Assembly (NCBI RefSeq): GCF_006496635.1
Contig: NZ_CP022958.1
Span: forward strand, 2,232,001-2,296,000
Length of the DNA: 64,000 nt
Reading direction: 5' to 3'
DNA from: Azoarcus sp. DD4
GTDB lineage: Bacteria; Pseudomonadota; Gammaproteobacteria; Burkholderiales; Rhodocyclaceae
The translations under genes and the position numbers were made by a program. The stretch's first letter is position 1. Each line of letters opens with the position of its first letter. The notes under the pieces are model-generated. The model was given only the letters and a program-made list of their open reading frames with translations. It was not told the origin of the DNA and made no database searches. Below, piece after piece: positions 51,819-61,127 of the stretch.

Positions 51819-54597
51819 ATGCCTGTGCCGCGAACCCACCGTCCACCAGTGTGCGCTCATGCGCCCTTGTGGCGTCGGGTGATCCTTTTCGTCGCGATCC
51901 TCTTCGTGGCGGCTGCGCCCGGCCGCGCGTTCGCCGCGCCGCCGGTCGAGATCCTCGTCGTTCACGCGTATAGCCAGGAATACCCATGGACGCGGGGACA
52001 GCATCTCGGCTTCATGAACGGGCTGGCGCGGGACCCGCATCGCGCCTATGACGTGCGTGTCGAGTATCTGGATACCAAGCGCACCGGATACGACGAGGCG
52101 TACGCGACGTCCGTCGCCCGCCACCTGGGGGAGAAGTACCGTGGCTATGGACCGGCGGCGGTCTATGTGACCGATGACAACGGATTGTCCTTCGCCCGCA
52201 ACCACCTCGGCGACCTGTTTCCCGGGGTGCCCGTGTTCTTCTCCGGCGTGAAGACTCGGCAGTCGCCGGGGTGCTCGATCCGCAGCGGATCACCGGGGTG
52301 TTCGAGAAGAAGGAGATCGCGCCGAACCTCGCCCTGATGCGCCAGCTGGCGCAGGACCTGCGGGAGATCGTGGTGGTCGGCGATGCCTCCGAGACCTATC
52401 GCGCGATCGAGCGGCAGATCCGAAGCGAACTGGCGCAGCACGCGGGCATCCGGGCCCGCTTCGTGACCGCTGGCCGGATCGACGCATTGATCGAAGGCCT
52501 GCGCGCCGAGCCGTCCCGTTTCGTCCTGCTCTCAACGCTCGGCGCGGTGACGGACCGGCAGGGGCGCACCTTGACTCTTCCCGAAACGGTCGGCGCCATC
52601 GTCGCTGCCGGCAATTTCGCGATCTTCAGCGTGGAGGACGCGTACTTGCTGACTGGTGTGCTGGGCGGGTACGTGACCAGCGGGCCACGCCAGGGGGCGA
52701 CGGCCGCCGCGCTGTTGCGCCGCTACCTGGATGGCGCGCCGATGGCGGCGATCGCGCCGGTCCACAGCAGTCCCAATCGGTATGTGGTCAACGACCGGGA
52801 GATGGCGCGCGCCGGAGTCACCCTCGCTCCCGCGCTGGCAGCGGAGGCGGTTCATCTAGACGCCGAGCCGGGCTTCTACGAGGCGAACCGGGGGCTCGTG
52901 CTCGGTGCGCTGTACCTGCTCGTGGCGTCCACCGTCCTCGGGCTGGCCGTGGCCACCTACCTCTACGCGCGCAAGATCCGCCCTTGCGCGATATCGCGGG
53001 GCGGGCCGTGCGCATGATCGGCACCGTGCAGGATGTCACCCGACGCAAGCATGCCGAGCAGGCGCTGCCCGACAGCGAGATGCGCGCGATCCGTATCATC
53101 GAATGCGCGCCCGATGCCATGCTGGTGACCGACCGACATGGACGCATCGTGCAGCTGAACGGCCGGGCCGAAGAGGCCTTCGGCTACGCCCGCGACGAAC
53201 TGGTCGGGCGCGCGGTCGAACTTCTGGTGCCCGAAACGCTGCGCGAGCGGCATCGGCGTGCGCGTGACGGGCTGGCCGCAGCGGTGCATCAGACGCTCAT
53301 GGGCAGGCGCCGGAGCCTGGTGGCGCGCCACAAGGACGGCCGCGAATTCCCGGTGGAGCTCAACCTCGCGTCGATCGGTAGCGGCGAGGATGCGCAGGTG
53401 ATCGTCTCGGTGGTGGACGTGAGCGAGCGCAGGGCCATGGAGGCGGAGCTCACGATGCACCGCGACCGCCTCGAGGAGCTGGTGGTGCAGCGCACGGGCG
53501 AGCAGATGCGCTTCGTGGTCCGTGACACCGGCATCGGGATGACGGCCGAGCAACTGTCGCGTCTGTTCGAGCCCTTCGAGCAGGCCGACAGTTCGACGAC
53601 CCGCCGATTCGGTGGCACCGGGTTGGGGCTCGCCATCAGTCGCCACCTTGCGCGGCTGATGGGCGGTGAGATTGGTGCCAGCAGCGAGCCGGGTGTGGGC
53701 AGTCGCTTCGAGCTGAGCCTGCGCCTGCCCGTGTGCGAGGCGGCGCCCTCGGGTGATCCCGCGGGCGTGCCGCGGGAGAAGCGGAGGCTTGAGGGGCTGC
53801 GTGTGCTGTCCGCCGAGGACATCGAAGCCAACCGGCTGATCCTCGAGGATCCGCTGCAGCACGAGGGCGCACGGGTGGACTTCGTCGGCAACGGCCGAGA
53901 GCTGCTCGAGCGTGTCGAGGCCTGCGGTGGCGACGCATTCGACGTCGTGCTGATGGACGTGCAGATGCCGGTCATGGACGGCCTGGAGGCGACCCGCCGC
54001 CTGACCCGCATGGCACCGGGATTGCCCGTCATCGGCCTGACCGCGCACGCCCTGGCCGAGGAGTGGCAGCGCTGCATGGCCGCCGGCATGGTGCACCATG
54101 TCGGCAAGCCGGTCGATCCGGACGAACTGGTCGCCGCGATCGTCGTGCACGTGCCCTCGTGGGACGGTGGCGCGCCGGCATCGCCGCGAGCTAAGGGCGA
54201 AGGAGGCGAGCGACCCTTGGCCGAAGGGCTGGTCGACTGGGCGGCCCTCATCTCGCGCTATCCCTGCCGGCAGGAGTTCCTCGCGCGCCTGGCGGCCAGT
54301 GCCCTCGACGGTCTGCGCGACAGCGTGGAGCGGCTGCGCAGCGCGCTCGAGAGCGGCGATCTGGATGCCGTCGCCTTCGTCGCCCACGGCATCAAGAGCG
54401 TCGCCGGAAATCTGATGGCGGGCGAGGTGCAGGACCTGGCAGCGCGTACCGATGCGGCGCTACGGAAGACGCAGGCCGATGGACAGGCGCTCGCGGCCCA
54501 GCTGATCGATGCGCTCGAGCGCCTGATGGCCGAGCTCGCGAAAGGACCGCCGGCGGGCTATTCCTCCGCCGCCAGTGCCGCGCGCGCCGCCGGATAG
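51819..54597 (+). pseudogene. Decayed hybrid sensor histidine kinase
   Basis: The pieces read, in order: signal peptide; ABC-type periplasmic sensor domain (EILVVHAYSQEYPWT); a frameshift near 52252; the rest of the sensor and a membrane helix (about 52900-52970); a break near 52982 joining straight to the tail of a PAS domain (IGTVQDVTRRKHAEQAL); a complete PAS domain (IIECAPDAMLVTD); an in-frame deletion near 53500 that removes the phospho-accepting HisKA domain and the N-box; HATPase G boxes (DTGIGMTAEQ, GGTGLGLAIS); a receiver domain with DVVLMDVQMPVMDG; and an HPt domain with AHGIKSVAG. With three lesions and no H-box it cannot signal as a kinase. Confidence 0.88.
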
Positions 54598-55361
54598 CCC
54601 TGGGCTGCGGCGCGCGCCATCCACGCCCGGCTCTCGTCCACGTCCAGCGGCAGCCCCTTGCCGGTCCGATACATCACCGCGATCGCGTACTGCGCTTCTG
54701 CATCGCCTGCCTCGGCCGAGCGCGCGAACAGCGCCGCGGCGCGCGCCAGGTCGGGCTCGACGCCCCGCCCGGCCTCGAACATCCAGGCCAGTCGGGTACG
54801 CGCGCGGACATGCCCGTCCTCGGCGAGTCGACCGAACAGCGCCGCGGCCTCGGCGTGGCGGCCGCCTGCGGACAGCCGCTCGGCGCGCGTGAAGTCGTCC
54901 GGCGCGGCGTCGGGGCGCGCCATGGCGGCGAGCTGGTCGGCGGCGTCCTGGTCGCCGCCCGCCGCCGCCAGGCCGAGGTAGTGTCGCGCCTTGTCGGGAT
55001 CCGGTCCCAGGGCGCCGCCCGGTCCGTAGAGCAGCCCCAGGCGGTACTGGGCCTTGCGTCCGCCTGCGTTGGCCGCCGCCACGTACAGCGCCTCGGCCTT
55101 GGCCATGTCCTGCGCCTCGCCCAAGCCGTCCTCGGCGAGGATGCCCAGGTTGAACAACGCCTCCGCATTGCCGACGCCGGCGAGCACCTCCCACACCTCG
55201 CGGGCCGCCGCGTAGCGCCCCATCTTGAACTCCGCGTAGGCCTTGTAGTTTCCCATGCCCGGATTGCGGACCCAGTCGGCACGCGTGCTGTCCTGCGCGG
55301 CGGCGGGCAGGGCGATGGTGATCAGGGCGGCCAGGACAATGTGACGCAGGCTTCGGGGCAT
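54558..55361 (-). CDS. Sel1-like repeat (SLR/TPR-type) exported protein
   Basis: The 267-residue protein has a signal peptide (residues 1-22, ending PAAAQ) and several Sel1-like repeats (for example AEALFNLGILAEDGLGEAQD, ARTRLAWMFEAGRGVEPDL and AQYAIAVMYRTGKGLPLDV). Such proteins serve as periplasmic interaction scaffolds. The start has a GAGGAG site. It converges on the decayed kinase, overlapping its end by 40 bases, and probably travelled with it from a chromosome. Confidence 0.85.
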   Translation of the reverse strand: MPRSLRHIVLAALITIALPAAAQDSTRADWVRNPGMGNYKAYAEFKMGRYAAAREVWEVLAGVGNAEALFNLGILAEDGLGEAQDMAKAEALYVAAANAGGRKAQYRLGLLYGPGGALGPDPDKARHYLGLAAAGGDQDAADQLAAMARPDAAPDDFTRAERLSAGGRHAEAAALFGRLAEDGHVRARTRLAWMFEAGRGVEPDLARAAALFARSAEAGDAEAQYAIAVMYRTGKGLPLDVDESRAWMARAAAQGYPAARAALAAEE

Positions 55362-55726
55362 GGGTTCTCCTCGGGTGATGGGGGGCGGATCAATTGTCAG
55401 GCGGGCCGCGCACGAGCAGGGGGCCGCCCGTCGCTCTCGTCCTTGAGTGCCACGCCGGTCAGGCCGCGTCGGCGCGCCTCGCACATCCATTAAGGATACC
55501 ACCTCTTTTTGAGTGGGTAATGCGGGATCCGGGGTGCCGAGCCGTTGGGGTCAAGGGCGGGCGCAGCCCGGCGCAGCGAACCCTTGACGCCAAGGGCTCG
55601 GCGGTACGCTGGTCCATGGCTGGATGCAGCGCAGTTGTGCATCCAGCCATGGAGACAAGGGCGGCTCCGTTGGGGTGGCCTCGGGTAGGATCGCCGTCCG
55701 CGTTGAATCTGCAGGGATGACAAGTA
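55362..55726. other. Intergenic region with two strong hairpins before the ISL3 remnant
   Basis: No gene is supported. The region contains the nested inverted repeats described at 55536-55652 and should contain the left end of the ISL3 element. Confidence 0.5.
55536..55652. repeat. Tandem pair of long inverted repeats
   Basis: The first repeat pairs 55536-55557 with 55581-55602 (22 bp per arm, two mismatches; each arm contains TCAAGGG/CCCTTGA). The second pairs CCATGGCTGGATGCA (55614-55628) with its exact complement (55638-55652) across 9 bases. Together they can form two adjacent cruciforms of 67 and 39 bases. Confidence 0.85.
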
Positions 55727-56629
55727 ATGCATGCGAAGTTGTTCGAGGCCGCTCTGGGCATCACCGATCCGTGGCGTGTGATGGGGGTTGATTTCGACAC
55801 CGCCAAGAAGGTGTTGACGATCAGTGTCGATTTCGTCGCGGGCAGCCGCTTCGCGGTGCCGGGCGTGGCCGGGGCGTATCCGGTGCATGACACGGTGAGC
55901 AAGCGCTACCGGCACCTGAACTTCTTCCGGCATGAGTGCTACCTCGAGGTGCGGGTGCCACGCGTGCGCTTGCCTGACGGCGGCACCCGCCAGGTCGAGC
56001 CGGATTGGGCAGGCAAGCTCGCCGGCTTCACGCTGCTCTTCGAGGCGCTGCTGATGGCACTGTGTCGTGAGATGCCCTTTGCCCCGGTGGCCCGCGTGGT
56101 GGGTCTGTCCTGGCACCGCGTGAGCGCCATCTGCAAGCGCTACGTCGATCTGGCCCTCGATCAGGCCGACTTCTCCGAGCTCAAGCGCCTCGCGGCCGAC
56201 GAGACCTCGCGCGCCCGGGGCCATGACTACATCACGTTGGTGGCCGATGCCGATGAGCGCCGCGTGCTGGTTGTCACCCAAGGGCGCGATGCGGTCACGA
56301 TCGAGGCATTTGCCGCTGACCTCAAAGCCCACGGCGGCGATCCGCAGGCAATCGAGTCGATCTCGATCGACATGTGGCCGGCCTTCCTCAAGGGGGTCAC
56401 GGCGAATCTGCCCAACGCCACGATCACTTTCGACAAGTTTCACGTCATCGCCCACGCCAGCACCGCGGTCGACAAGATGCGTCGCATCGAGCAGCGCACC
56501 GACCCCTCGCTCAGGGGATTGCGCTGGAAGCTGCTCAAAGACCGCGACGCGCTCGGCCTGGCCGGGCGCGCCGATCTCGACCTGTTCGTCGCGCAGGTGG
56601 CCACCAAGCGCACAGCGCGCGCCTGGTGA
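55727..56629 (+). pseudogene. ISL3-family transposase, C-terminally truncated
   Basis: The 300-residue frame has the ISL3 pattern: AGAYPVHDTVSKRYRHLNFFRHECYL, an HTH region, and DDE catalytic residues LAADETSRARGHDYITLVAD and SIDMWPAFLKG...ITFDKFHV. ISL3 transposases are usually 400 residues or more; here the frame stops at 56629 (ARAW), before the last catalytic Glu region, where the sequence changes to unrelated DNA. The element is therefore a one-ended remnant. Confidence 0.82.
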
Positions 56630-56751
56630 GTGTGGTCACCCGATTTGAGGGCCCGATGTTCACGCACTGCGATGGCCGTCGGGGGTGATGGCGCAAAGGC
56701 AAACGCCTCGGGCGATGGGTGCCGGCGGCGTTTTTTTGTTGAGCGTCTCAA

Positions 56752-56964
56752 TCAGAAAGGCGGCTCATCAGGAGTGTGGGATCGGAACAGATCAGGCTGG
56801 ACGAGGTTTTCGGGGGAGTGGTCCTGGTAGTAGCGATGGAGCTGTCCGCCGTAATGGGCTTCGAAGAGGAGCACGAAGTCGTTGAGGAAGGTGTGGATCT
56901 CGACCACCGCTTCATCGGCGAGGGTCGGCAGGGATAGGTCGGCAGGCGCGCAGTCGGGTCGCAT
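56752..56964 (-). CDS. Small transposon-associated protein
   Basis: The 70-residue protein (MRPDCAPADLSLPTLADEAV to LVQPDLFRSHTPDEPPF) has the look of the short proteins that follow TniB/ExeA-like ATPases in Mu-type transposons. It directly follows such an ATPase fragment here, 18 bases downstream on the same strand. Its function is unknown. Confidence 0.55.
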   Translation of the reverse strand: MRPDCAPADLSLPTLADEAVVEIHTFLNDFVLLFEAHYGGQLHRYYQDHSPENLVQPDLFRSHTPDEPPF

Positions 56965-56982
56965 GGCAGAGTCCTTCGTGGT

Positions 56983-57795
56983 TTAGCGGCCGGCCCCCGC
57001 GCGGCGTGGCGCGGGCGTCTCGGGCTGGGCAAAGACGTCGAGGTAGAGCTTCTCGTCGAGCTGCGGCAAGTCCCGTTTGGCGGCGGCGGCGAGCAGTTCG
57101 GCGGCGAGCGTGGTGAGGATGCGGTAATTGCCGGCGGCGTGATCGCAGAGCGTGCTGGCGAGCGCCGGCGTCATCAGGCTGGCGTTACCGGCGCCGGCGG
57201 TGAGGTGGTTGAGGCAGGCCGCCAGCTCGTCACGGCTGGCATGCTCGGTGGCGAGCCGGGTGCGGATGCGGCTGCCCAGCGGGATCAACTCCTCGCGCCG
57301 CAGCTTCTCGATCAGGCGCGCGTCGCCGGCCAGCACCACGCAAAGGAGCGGCTGCGAATCGAAGCGGGCGCTGGCGAGCAGACGCAGCTCCGAGAGCACC
57401 GCCGGGCTCATCTCCTGGGCCTCGTCGATGAGCAGCACGGCGCGCCGGCGGGTCGACTCCAGGTGCGCAAACCAGACCTCGCGCAAGGCCTTGAAGCCGC
57501 CCCAGCGGTTGTGGGGGCGCAGCGGCACGGCAAAGATGTCGCCCATTTCGCGGTAGAAGTCGGCCAGGTTGCTTTGCGGGTGGTTGATCGCGCCCACGGT
57601 GACGTCGGGCAGCCGACCCGCCAGATCGCGGTAGGCCGCGGCCTGCGCCGCGTCCATCGCGACTTCGCGGAACTCCTCGTCGTAGGGCGGCAGCACGTTG
57701 CCGCCGATGTCCTTCAACTTGAGGAAGACCGTGAACGGCAGGACGCAACGCAGCACGCCCTTCGGACCGAAGCCCGGCGCCTTGACCGTGCGCAC
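56983..57795 (-). pseudogene. TniB-like ATPase fused to an ICE helicase fragment
   Basis: The frame is a chimera. Its first ~62 codons (57795-57610) are the helicase segment TVKAPGFGPKGVLRCVLPF onward, in the helicase reading frame; from DVTVGAINHPQSNLADFY it becomes a TniB/ExeA-type transposition ATPase with Walker B AVLLIDEAQEM and ELRLLASARFDSQPLLCVVLAG. The Walker A part of the ATPase is missing, so it cannot hydrolyse ATP normally. The partner DDE transposase is absent. Confidence 0.8.
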
Positions 57796-57859
57796 CGATA
57801 CCTTGGTGCCCTTGGCCGTTTTGTGCGCCGTGCCGGTGCTCTCGGAATAGATGTCCTTG
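57610..57859. repeat. Duplicated 250-bp segment of the ICE helicase gene
   Basis: This segment matches 40941-41190 inside the helicase gene over its full length in the same orientation with roughly ten mismatches (about 96%). It is more diverged than the 936-bp repeat, so it probably came from a related ICE rather than from the copy in this window. Confidence 0.88.
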
Positions 57860-57917
57860 CCCGCACTGCCTCAGCAACCACATCCCAACTCCCCACAGCG
57901 GAGCGGTCACCATAATG

Positions 57918-58853
57918 ACGAAATTGCGGGCGAGCCGCGGGAACATGAGTGCCATGGGAGTCTCCTGGGCATGTCGATAGAGAGAAGCGGACATGCGCGT
58001 GGGCATGTCCGGTGCCGAGACCTCAGGCCACCGCTTCGAGCGGCAGGTCGGGGGTGATCGGGTACCCGGAGGCGTCCGTGGTGAGCACGTTGCTTCGGAT
58101 CAGGCTGCCCAGCGCCTGGGTCAGCGCCGGTACGTCGATGGCGAGCCGATGGCCTTCCAAGGGCCCGAGCGCGAACGGAAGGCGGGTCAGCATCGACCGC
58201 GCCTGCAACAGCTCCAGCACGATGTCGCGCCAGTGATCGAGCAGCGGCAGCGGGCAGGTGTCCCGCACCAGGGACCACAGCCGCTCGAGCCGGTGTGCGG
58301 ATTCGAGCGGCAGGAGTGCCAGCGCGCTGGCGTTGGCCTTGTCGGGCTTCACGGCGCGACGGTCGAACAGCCACACGTTCGTCAGCGAGCCGAACAGCGT
58401 GCGCCTGTAGGCGCGGGTGATGCGCTTCTCCAGGTTGTCGACGTTGCCGACGAAGACCGGGACGCTCGCGCCCTGCTCGGTGATGACATGGAACTGGTCC
58501 AGCCCCTGCTCGTCGCGGCCCAGGGTCAGGCGAGCCAGAAACTCCTGGACGGCAGTGTCGCGCGCCCAGATCGAGAGAAAGACCAGGTTGCCGTTCTCGT
58601 CGCCGATGCAGCCGTCGGCCATCAGGTCGGGGCATTCGTCGATGCGGTACAGCGTCCTGGATGATGCGGTTGCAGGCATGGTGTCGTCCTCGAAGGAATC
58701 GGAGACAGCACGGCCCGCCGGGGCAGTAGCTGCCCCAAGGGGTGGAAGAAAGCGCCGGGAACGGCTTGGCGAAGAGAAAGACCTGTGCGTCGCAACGCAC
58801 CGTAGCCTTGAGGGTCTTGGCTACCTGGGCATGTTGCCGGCAACGCCGACGGA
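57918..58853. repeat. 936-bp direct repeat, copy 2
   Basis: Second copy of 44126-45061, same orientation. Its left end joins unrelated sequence (57860-57917) in the middle of the methyltransferase start region, so the methyltransferase gene is reduced to its first codons here. Confidence 0.92.
58023..58679 (-). CDS. Conserved 218-residue ICE protein, copy 2
   Basis: Protein identical to that of copy 1 (44231-44887), with the same leader and start. Having two intact copies in one ICE is unusual and follows from the 936-bp duplication. This copy directly precedes nothing useful downstream because the methyltransferase gene is cut; upstream it is followed by the original backbone (DUF932), so it is likely the copy in the ancestral position relative to that side. 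Confidence 0.8.
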   Translation of the reverse strand: MPATASSRTLYRIDECPDLMADGCIGDENGNLVFLSIWARDTAVQEFLARLTLGRDEQGLDQFHVITEQGASVPVFVGNVDNLEKRITRAYRRTLFGSLTNVWLFDRRAVKPDKANASALALLPLESAHRLERLWSLVRDTCPLPLLDHWRDIVLELLQARSMLTRLPFALGPLEGHRLAIDVPALTQALGSLIRSNVLTTDASGYPITPDLPLEAVA

Positions 58854-58854
58854 C
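58680..58854 (-). ncRNA. Structured leader of the 218-aa gene, copy 2 (radC RNA motif candidate)
   Basis: Same sequence as the leader of copy 1, with the conserved block at 58794-58854 containing the GTAGCC...GGCTAC stem. Confidence 0.65.
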
Positions 58855-58999
58855 ATGGGCCTAGCCTGCTTCAATGCCAAGCGGGACGTGAGCGAAAAAC
58901 CGCTGCGCGCACTGCTCACGTTGATCGGCCCTCACGCATTCGGGCACCCCGACAAAGAAGAAGCGGACCATGCCGCGATGGGCACGATCCGCTTGGGGG

Positions 59000-59827
59000 T
59001 CAGGCTTTCAGCTTGCGCAGGCCATCCGCGAGCAGCCAGAGTGCCCGGTTGAGCCGGACGTTCTGGTCGATGCCCTGGACAGGCCGTGTGCGCTGCTGGC
59101 GCCCGTTGGCACTGCGGCCGGTCAGGCCGCCTTTGACGAGGTTCTCCTGGACCCGGTTGAACGTGGACCACAAATCTGCGTGGTTATCGTCGAAACGACG
59201 GGGCCGCAGGATCTGGCTTTCCGTGATCGGCAGGGTCTTGCCAGGTTCGTCGTACTTGAGGACCAGAGCCGACCGGGCGAAGACTTCGGCCTCGCCGCCG
59301 TCGAGCGTGATGGCACGCATGGCGTCGCGCGAGTCCTGCACCTGCTCGAAGCCATGCAGCACCTCGTAGGCGCCCTCGATCACGTGGTCGGTGACATTGC
59401 CCTTGTGGGGTACGCGCACGTCGGCGAACGTGTCGCCGCAGACCAGGCCGTTCTGGCAGACGAAACGGAACATGCCCGCCAGCATCTGGTAGCTGCTGGT
59501 GCCGTCGTGCGAATTGAGCAGGATGATCTCGTTCGCCTCGGCGCCGTTGATCTGGCTCGCATGGCGAAGGCGCAGCATGTGCTTGGTGTAATCGCGGCGG
59601 TCTTCCTGCCGCACGCGGGTCTGGCACACCATGAACGGCTGGAAGCCTTCCTTGCGCAGTTCGGCCAGCACAGCCGCCGTGGGGATGTAGCTGTACCGCT
59701 CGGAGCGACTCTCGTGCGGGGTGTCCGCGAAGATGGAGGGCGCGACGGTGCGAATCTGGTCATCCGACAGCGGTTGATTCGACCGCAGCACCGGGGAACG
59801 ATAAGCGAAGCGGGATGCGAGTTGCAT
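59000..59827 (-). CDS. DUF932 protein of the ICE
   Basis: The 275-residue protein is a DUF932 (YfjQ-type) protein: RYSYIPTAAVLAELRKEGFQP, the LRLRHASQINGAEANEIILLNSHDGTSSYQ core and FRFVCQNGLVCGD. The family is common on ICEs, plasmids and phages; a role in recombination or antirestriction has been proposed but is not established. The start has GGAGAT upstream. The end of the gene is duplicated at 49299-49367. Confidence 0.9.
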   Translation of the reverse strand: MQLASRFAYRSPVLRSNQPLSDDQIRTVAPSIFADTPHESRSERYSYIPTAAVLAELRKEGFQPFMVCQTRVRQEDRRDYTKHMLRLRHASQINGAEANEIILLNSHDGTSSYQMLAGMFRFVCQNGLVCGDTFADVRVPHKGNVTDHVIEGAYEVLHGFEQVQDSRDAMRAITLDGGEAEVFARSALVLKYDEPGKTLPITESQILRPRRFDDNHADLWSTFNRVQENLVKGGLTGRSANGRQQRTRPVQGIDQNVRLNRALWLLADGLRKLKA

Positions 59828-59917
59828 GACGATCTCCTTGGATAAGAGACCGGAGCCCCGCCCCACCGGGGAGGAGCCCCGGCGGGTGGTGAAACGCCGC
59901 TGGCGCGGCGGTTGGAA

Positions 59918-60529
59918 TCAGGCCTTGGCGAGATGCCAGCCCTGGGATAGCGGAGCGAACTCATAGCCCAGCGCACAGAGCCGGTCGCGCTGCTGACGCA
60001 GAATGCGGCGATCGACGGTGGCGTCGAGCTTGACGATCTCGCCCAGCGGCCAGAGCGCACCGAACAGCGCCGCGTCATCCGCGTCGGCCGTGGCCTCTGG
60101 GGAGGCAGCGGCCGGCGCGCTGCCAAACGGCGTGGTATCGACCAGGGGATCGCGCGTGTTGCGGGACTTCGGCCTGGCCGGCGCCGTGGGTGCGGCCGGC
60201 GCGGGAGCCTGCGCTTCCTCGTCGATCGGATCGACTTCCTGCGGACTCAGCCGGCGGGCTTCGTCGCGGCTCAGGGCGTCGATGTTGGACAGGGTCATTC
60301 CGCCCAGAAGAGCACGGATCTCGATGACCATGCGGCCGTTGGCGCTGTACGTGGAGGGGCGAATCTCAGCGATGACGAAATCGCCTTCGTACTTGCCTTC
60401 GGTGTACTGGTCGAGTTCGGCGTTCTTCACGACGAACTCGCCGATGGAGGTAGCGAGGCGGCCGACGTTGAAGTCGCCGTTGCGACCGTGGATGGTCTTG
60501 ATGGCCAGTTGGCCGGGGATGGTGATCAT
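59918..60529 (-). CDS. DUF3275 protein of the ICE
   Basis: The 203-residue protein has the DUF3275 N-terminal domain (MITIPGQLAIKTIHGRNGDF; GRLATSIGEFVVKNAELDQY; EGKYEGDFVIAEI), a Pro/Ala linker and a C-terminal helix. It is a backbone gene of unknown function that sits between the DUF932 and DUF3577 genes in these ICEs. The ATG at 60529 is preceded by GGAGG; the 10 residues upstream in the open frame are not needed. A GC hairpin (GGCCCCGGGG...GGGGCC) lies just upstream of this start. Confidence 0.88.
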   Translation of the reverse strand: MITIPGQLAIKTIHGRNGDFNVGRLATSIGEFVVKNAELDQYTEGKYEGDFVIAEIRPSTYSANGRMVIEIRALLGGMTLSNIDALSRDEARRLSPQEVDPIDEEAQAPAPAAPTAPARPKSRNTRDPLVDTTPFGSAPAAASPEATADADDAALFGALWPLGEIVKLDATVDRRILRQQRDRLCALGYEFAPLSQGWHLAKA

Positions 60530-60584
60530 GGAGGCCTCCTGCTGAAGAAGAGAAGACAAGGCCCCGGGGATGGGGCCTTACGGA

Positions 60585-61127
60585 TCAGAACGACTCGGCG
60601 GCTGCCGATGCGGGGGCATCGGCAGCGTCGTCCGCGGCGGGCTTGGAAGACTCCGGTGCCGGGGCTTGCTGCGCGGCAGGCGCGTCGGATGTCACGGGGA
60701 CTTCCGGGTCGTGCTCGTCGGTCTCGGTCGGTTTGGACTCGGCCTTGTAGACGAGCTTGCCGTCGACCTTGATCCAACTGACGAACAGCAGGCGGGCCTT
60801 GAGGCTCACACCCTGCTCGCCGGCACGCTTCCCCTTGGAGTAGGTGAAGGTGTCGGTCCACAGGTCGCCCAGACGGAAGCCGATCATCACTTTCCTCTCG
60901 GCATCGACAGCCTGGATGCAGCGGCGCACCAGGTGCTGCGCTTCCGAACCCGATACGCGCGTGTCGAAACGCACGTACGAGACGTCATCGCTGGGACCGT
61001 TCAGGGCCGCGATGTCGCAGGCCAGGAACGCATCACCTTTCTTGGGCTTCACTTCGCGAATGCGATTGAGGTACCCGAGCCCGGTGATGTGCAGATCGAA
61101 GTAGGACTTTTCGGTGGAAGAGGTCAT
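60585..61127 (-). CDS. DUF3577 protein (STY4534-type ICE replication protein)
   Basis: The 180-residue protein begins MTSSTEKSYFDLHITGLGYL and continues NRIREVKPKKGDAFLACDIAAL, the DUF3577 pattern, an OB-fold-like single-strand-binding domain, with an acidic Ala/Pro-rich tail resembling SSB tails. The family is annotated as an ICE replication protein (STY4534). The start has a good AGGAG site, and the longer open frame runs through the structured leader. It is the first gene of the DUF3577-DUF3275-DUF932 run. Confidence 0.88.
   Translation of the reverse strand: MTSSTEKSYFDLHITGLGYLNRIREVKPKKGDAFLACDIAALNGPSDDVSYVRFDTRVSGSEAQHLVRRCIQAVDAERKVMIGFRLGDLWTDTFTYSKGKRAGEQGVSLKARLLFVSWIKVDGKLVYKAESKPTETDEHDPEVPVTSDAPAAQQAPAPESSKPAADDAADAPASAAAESF

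Noticed and set aside
52963..54387. A 474-codon minus-strand frame opposite the decayed kinase
   Set aside because: The plus strand has PAS, HATPase, receiver and HPt motifs; the minus frame has none.
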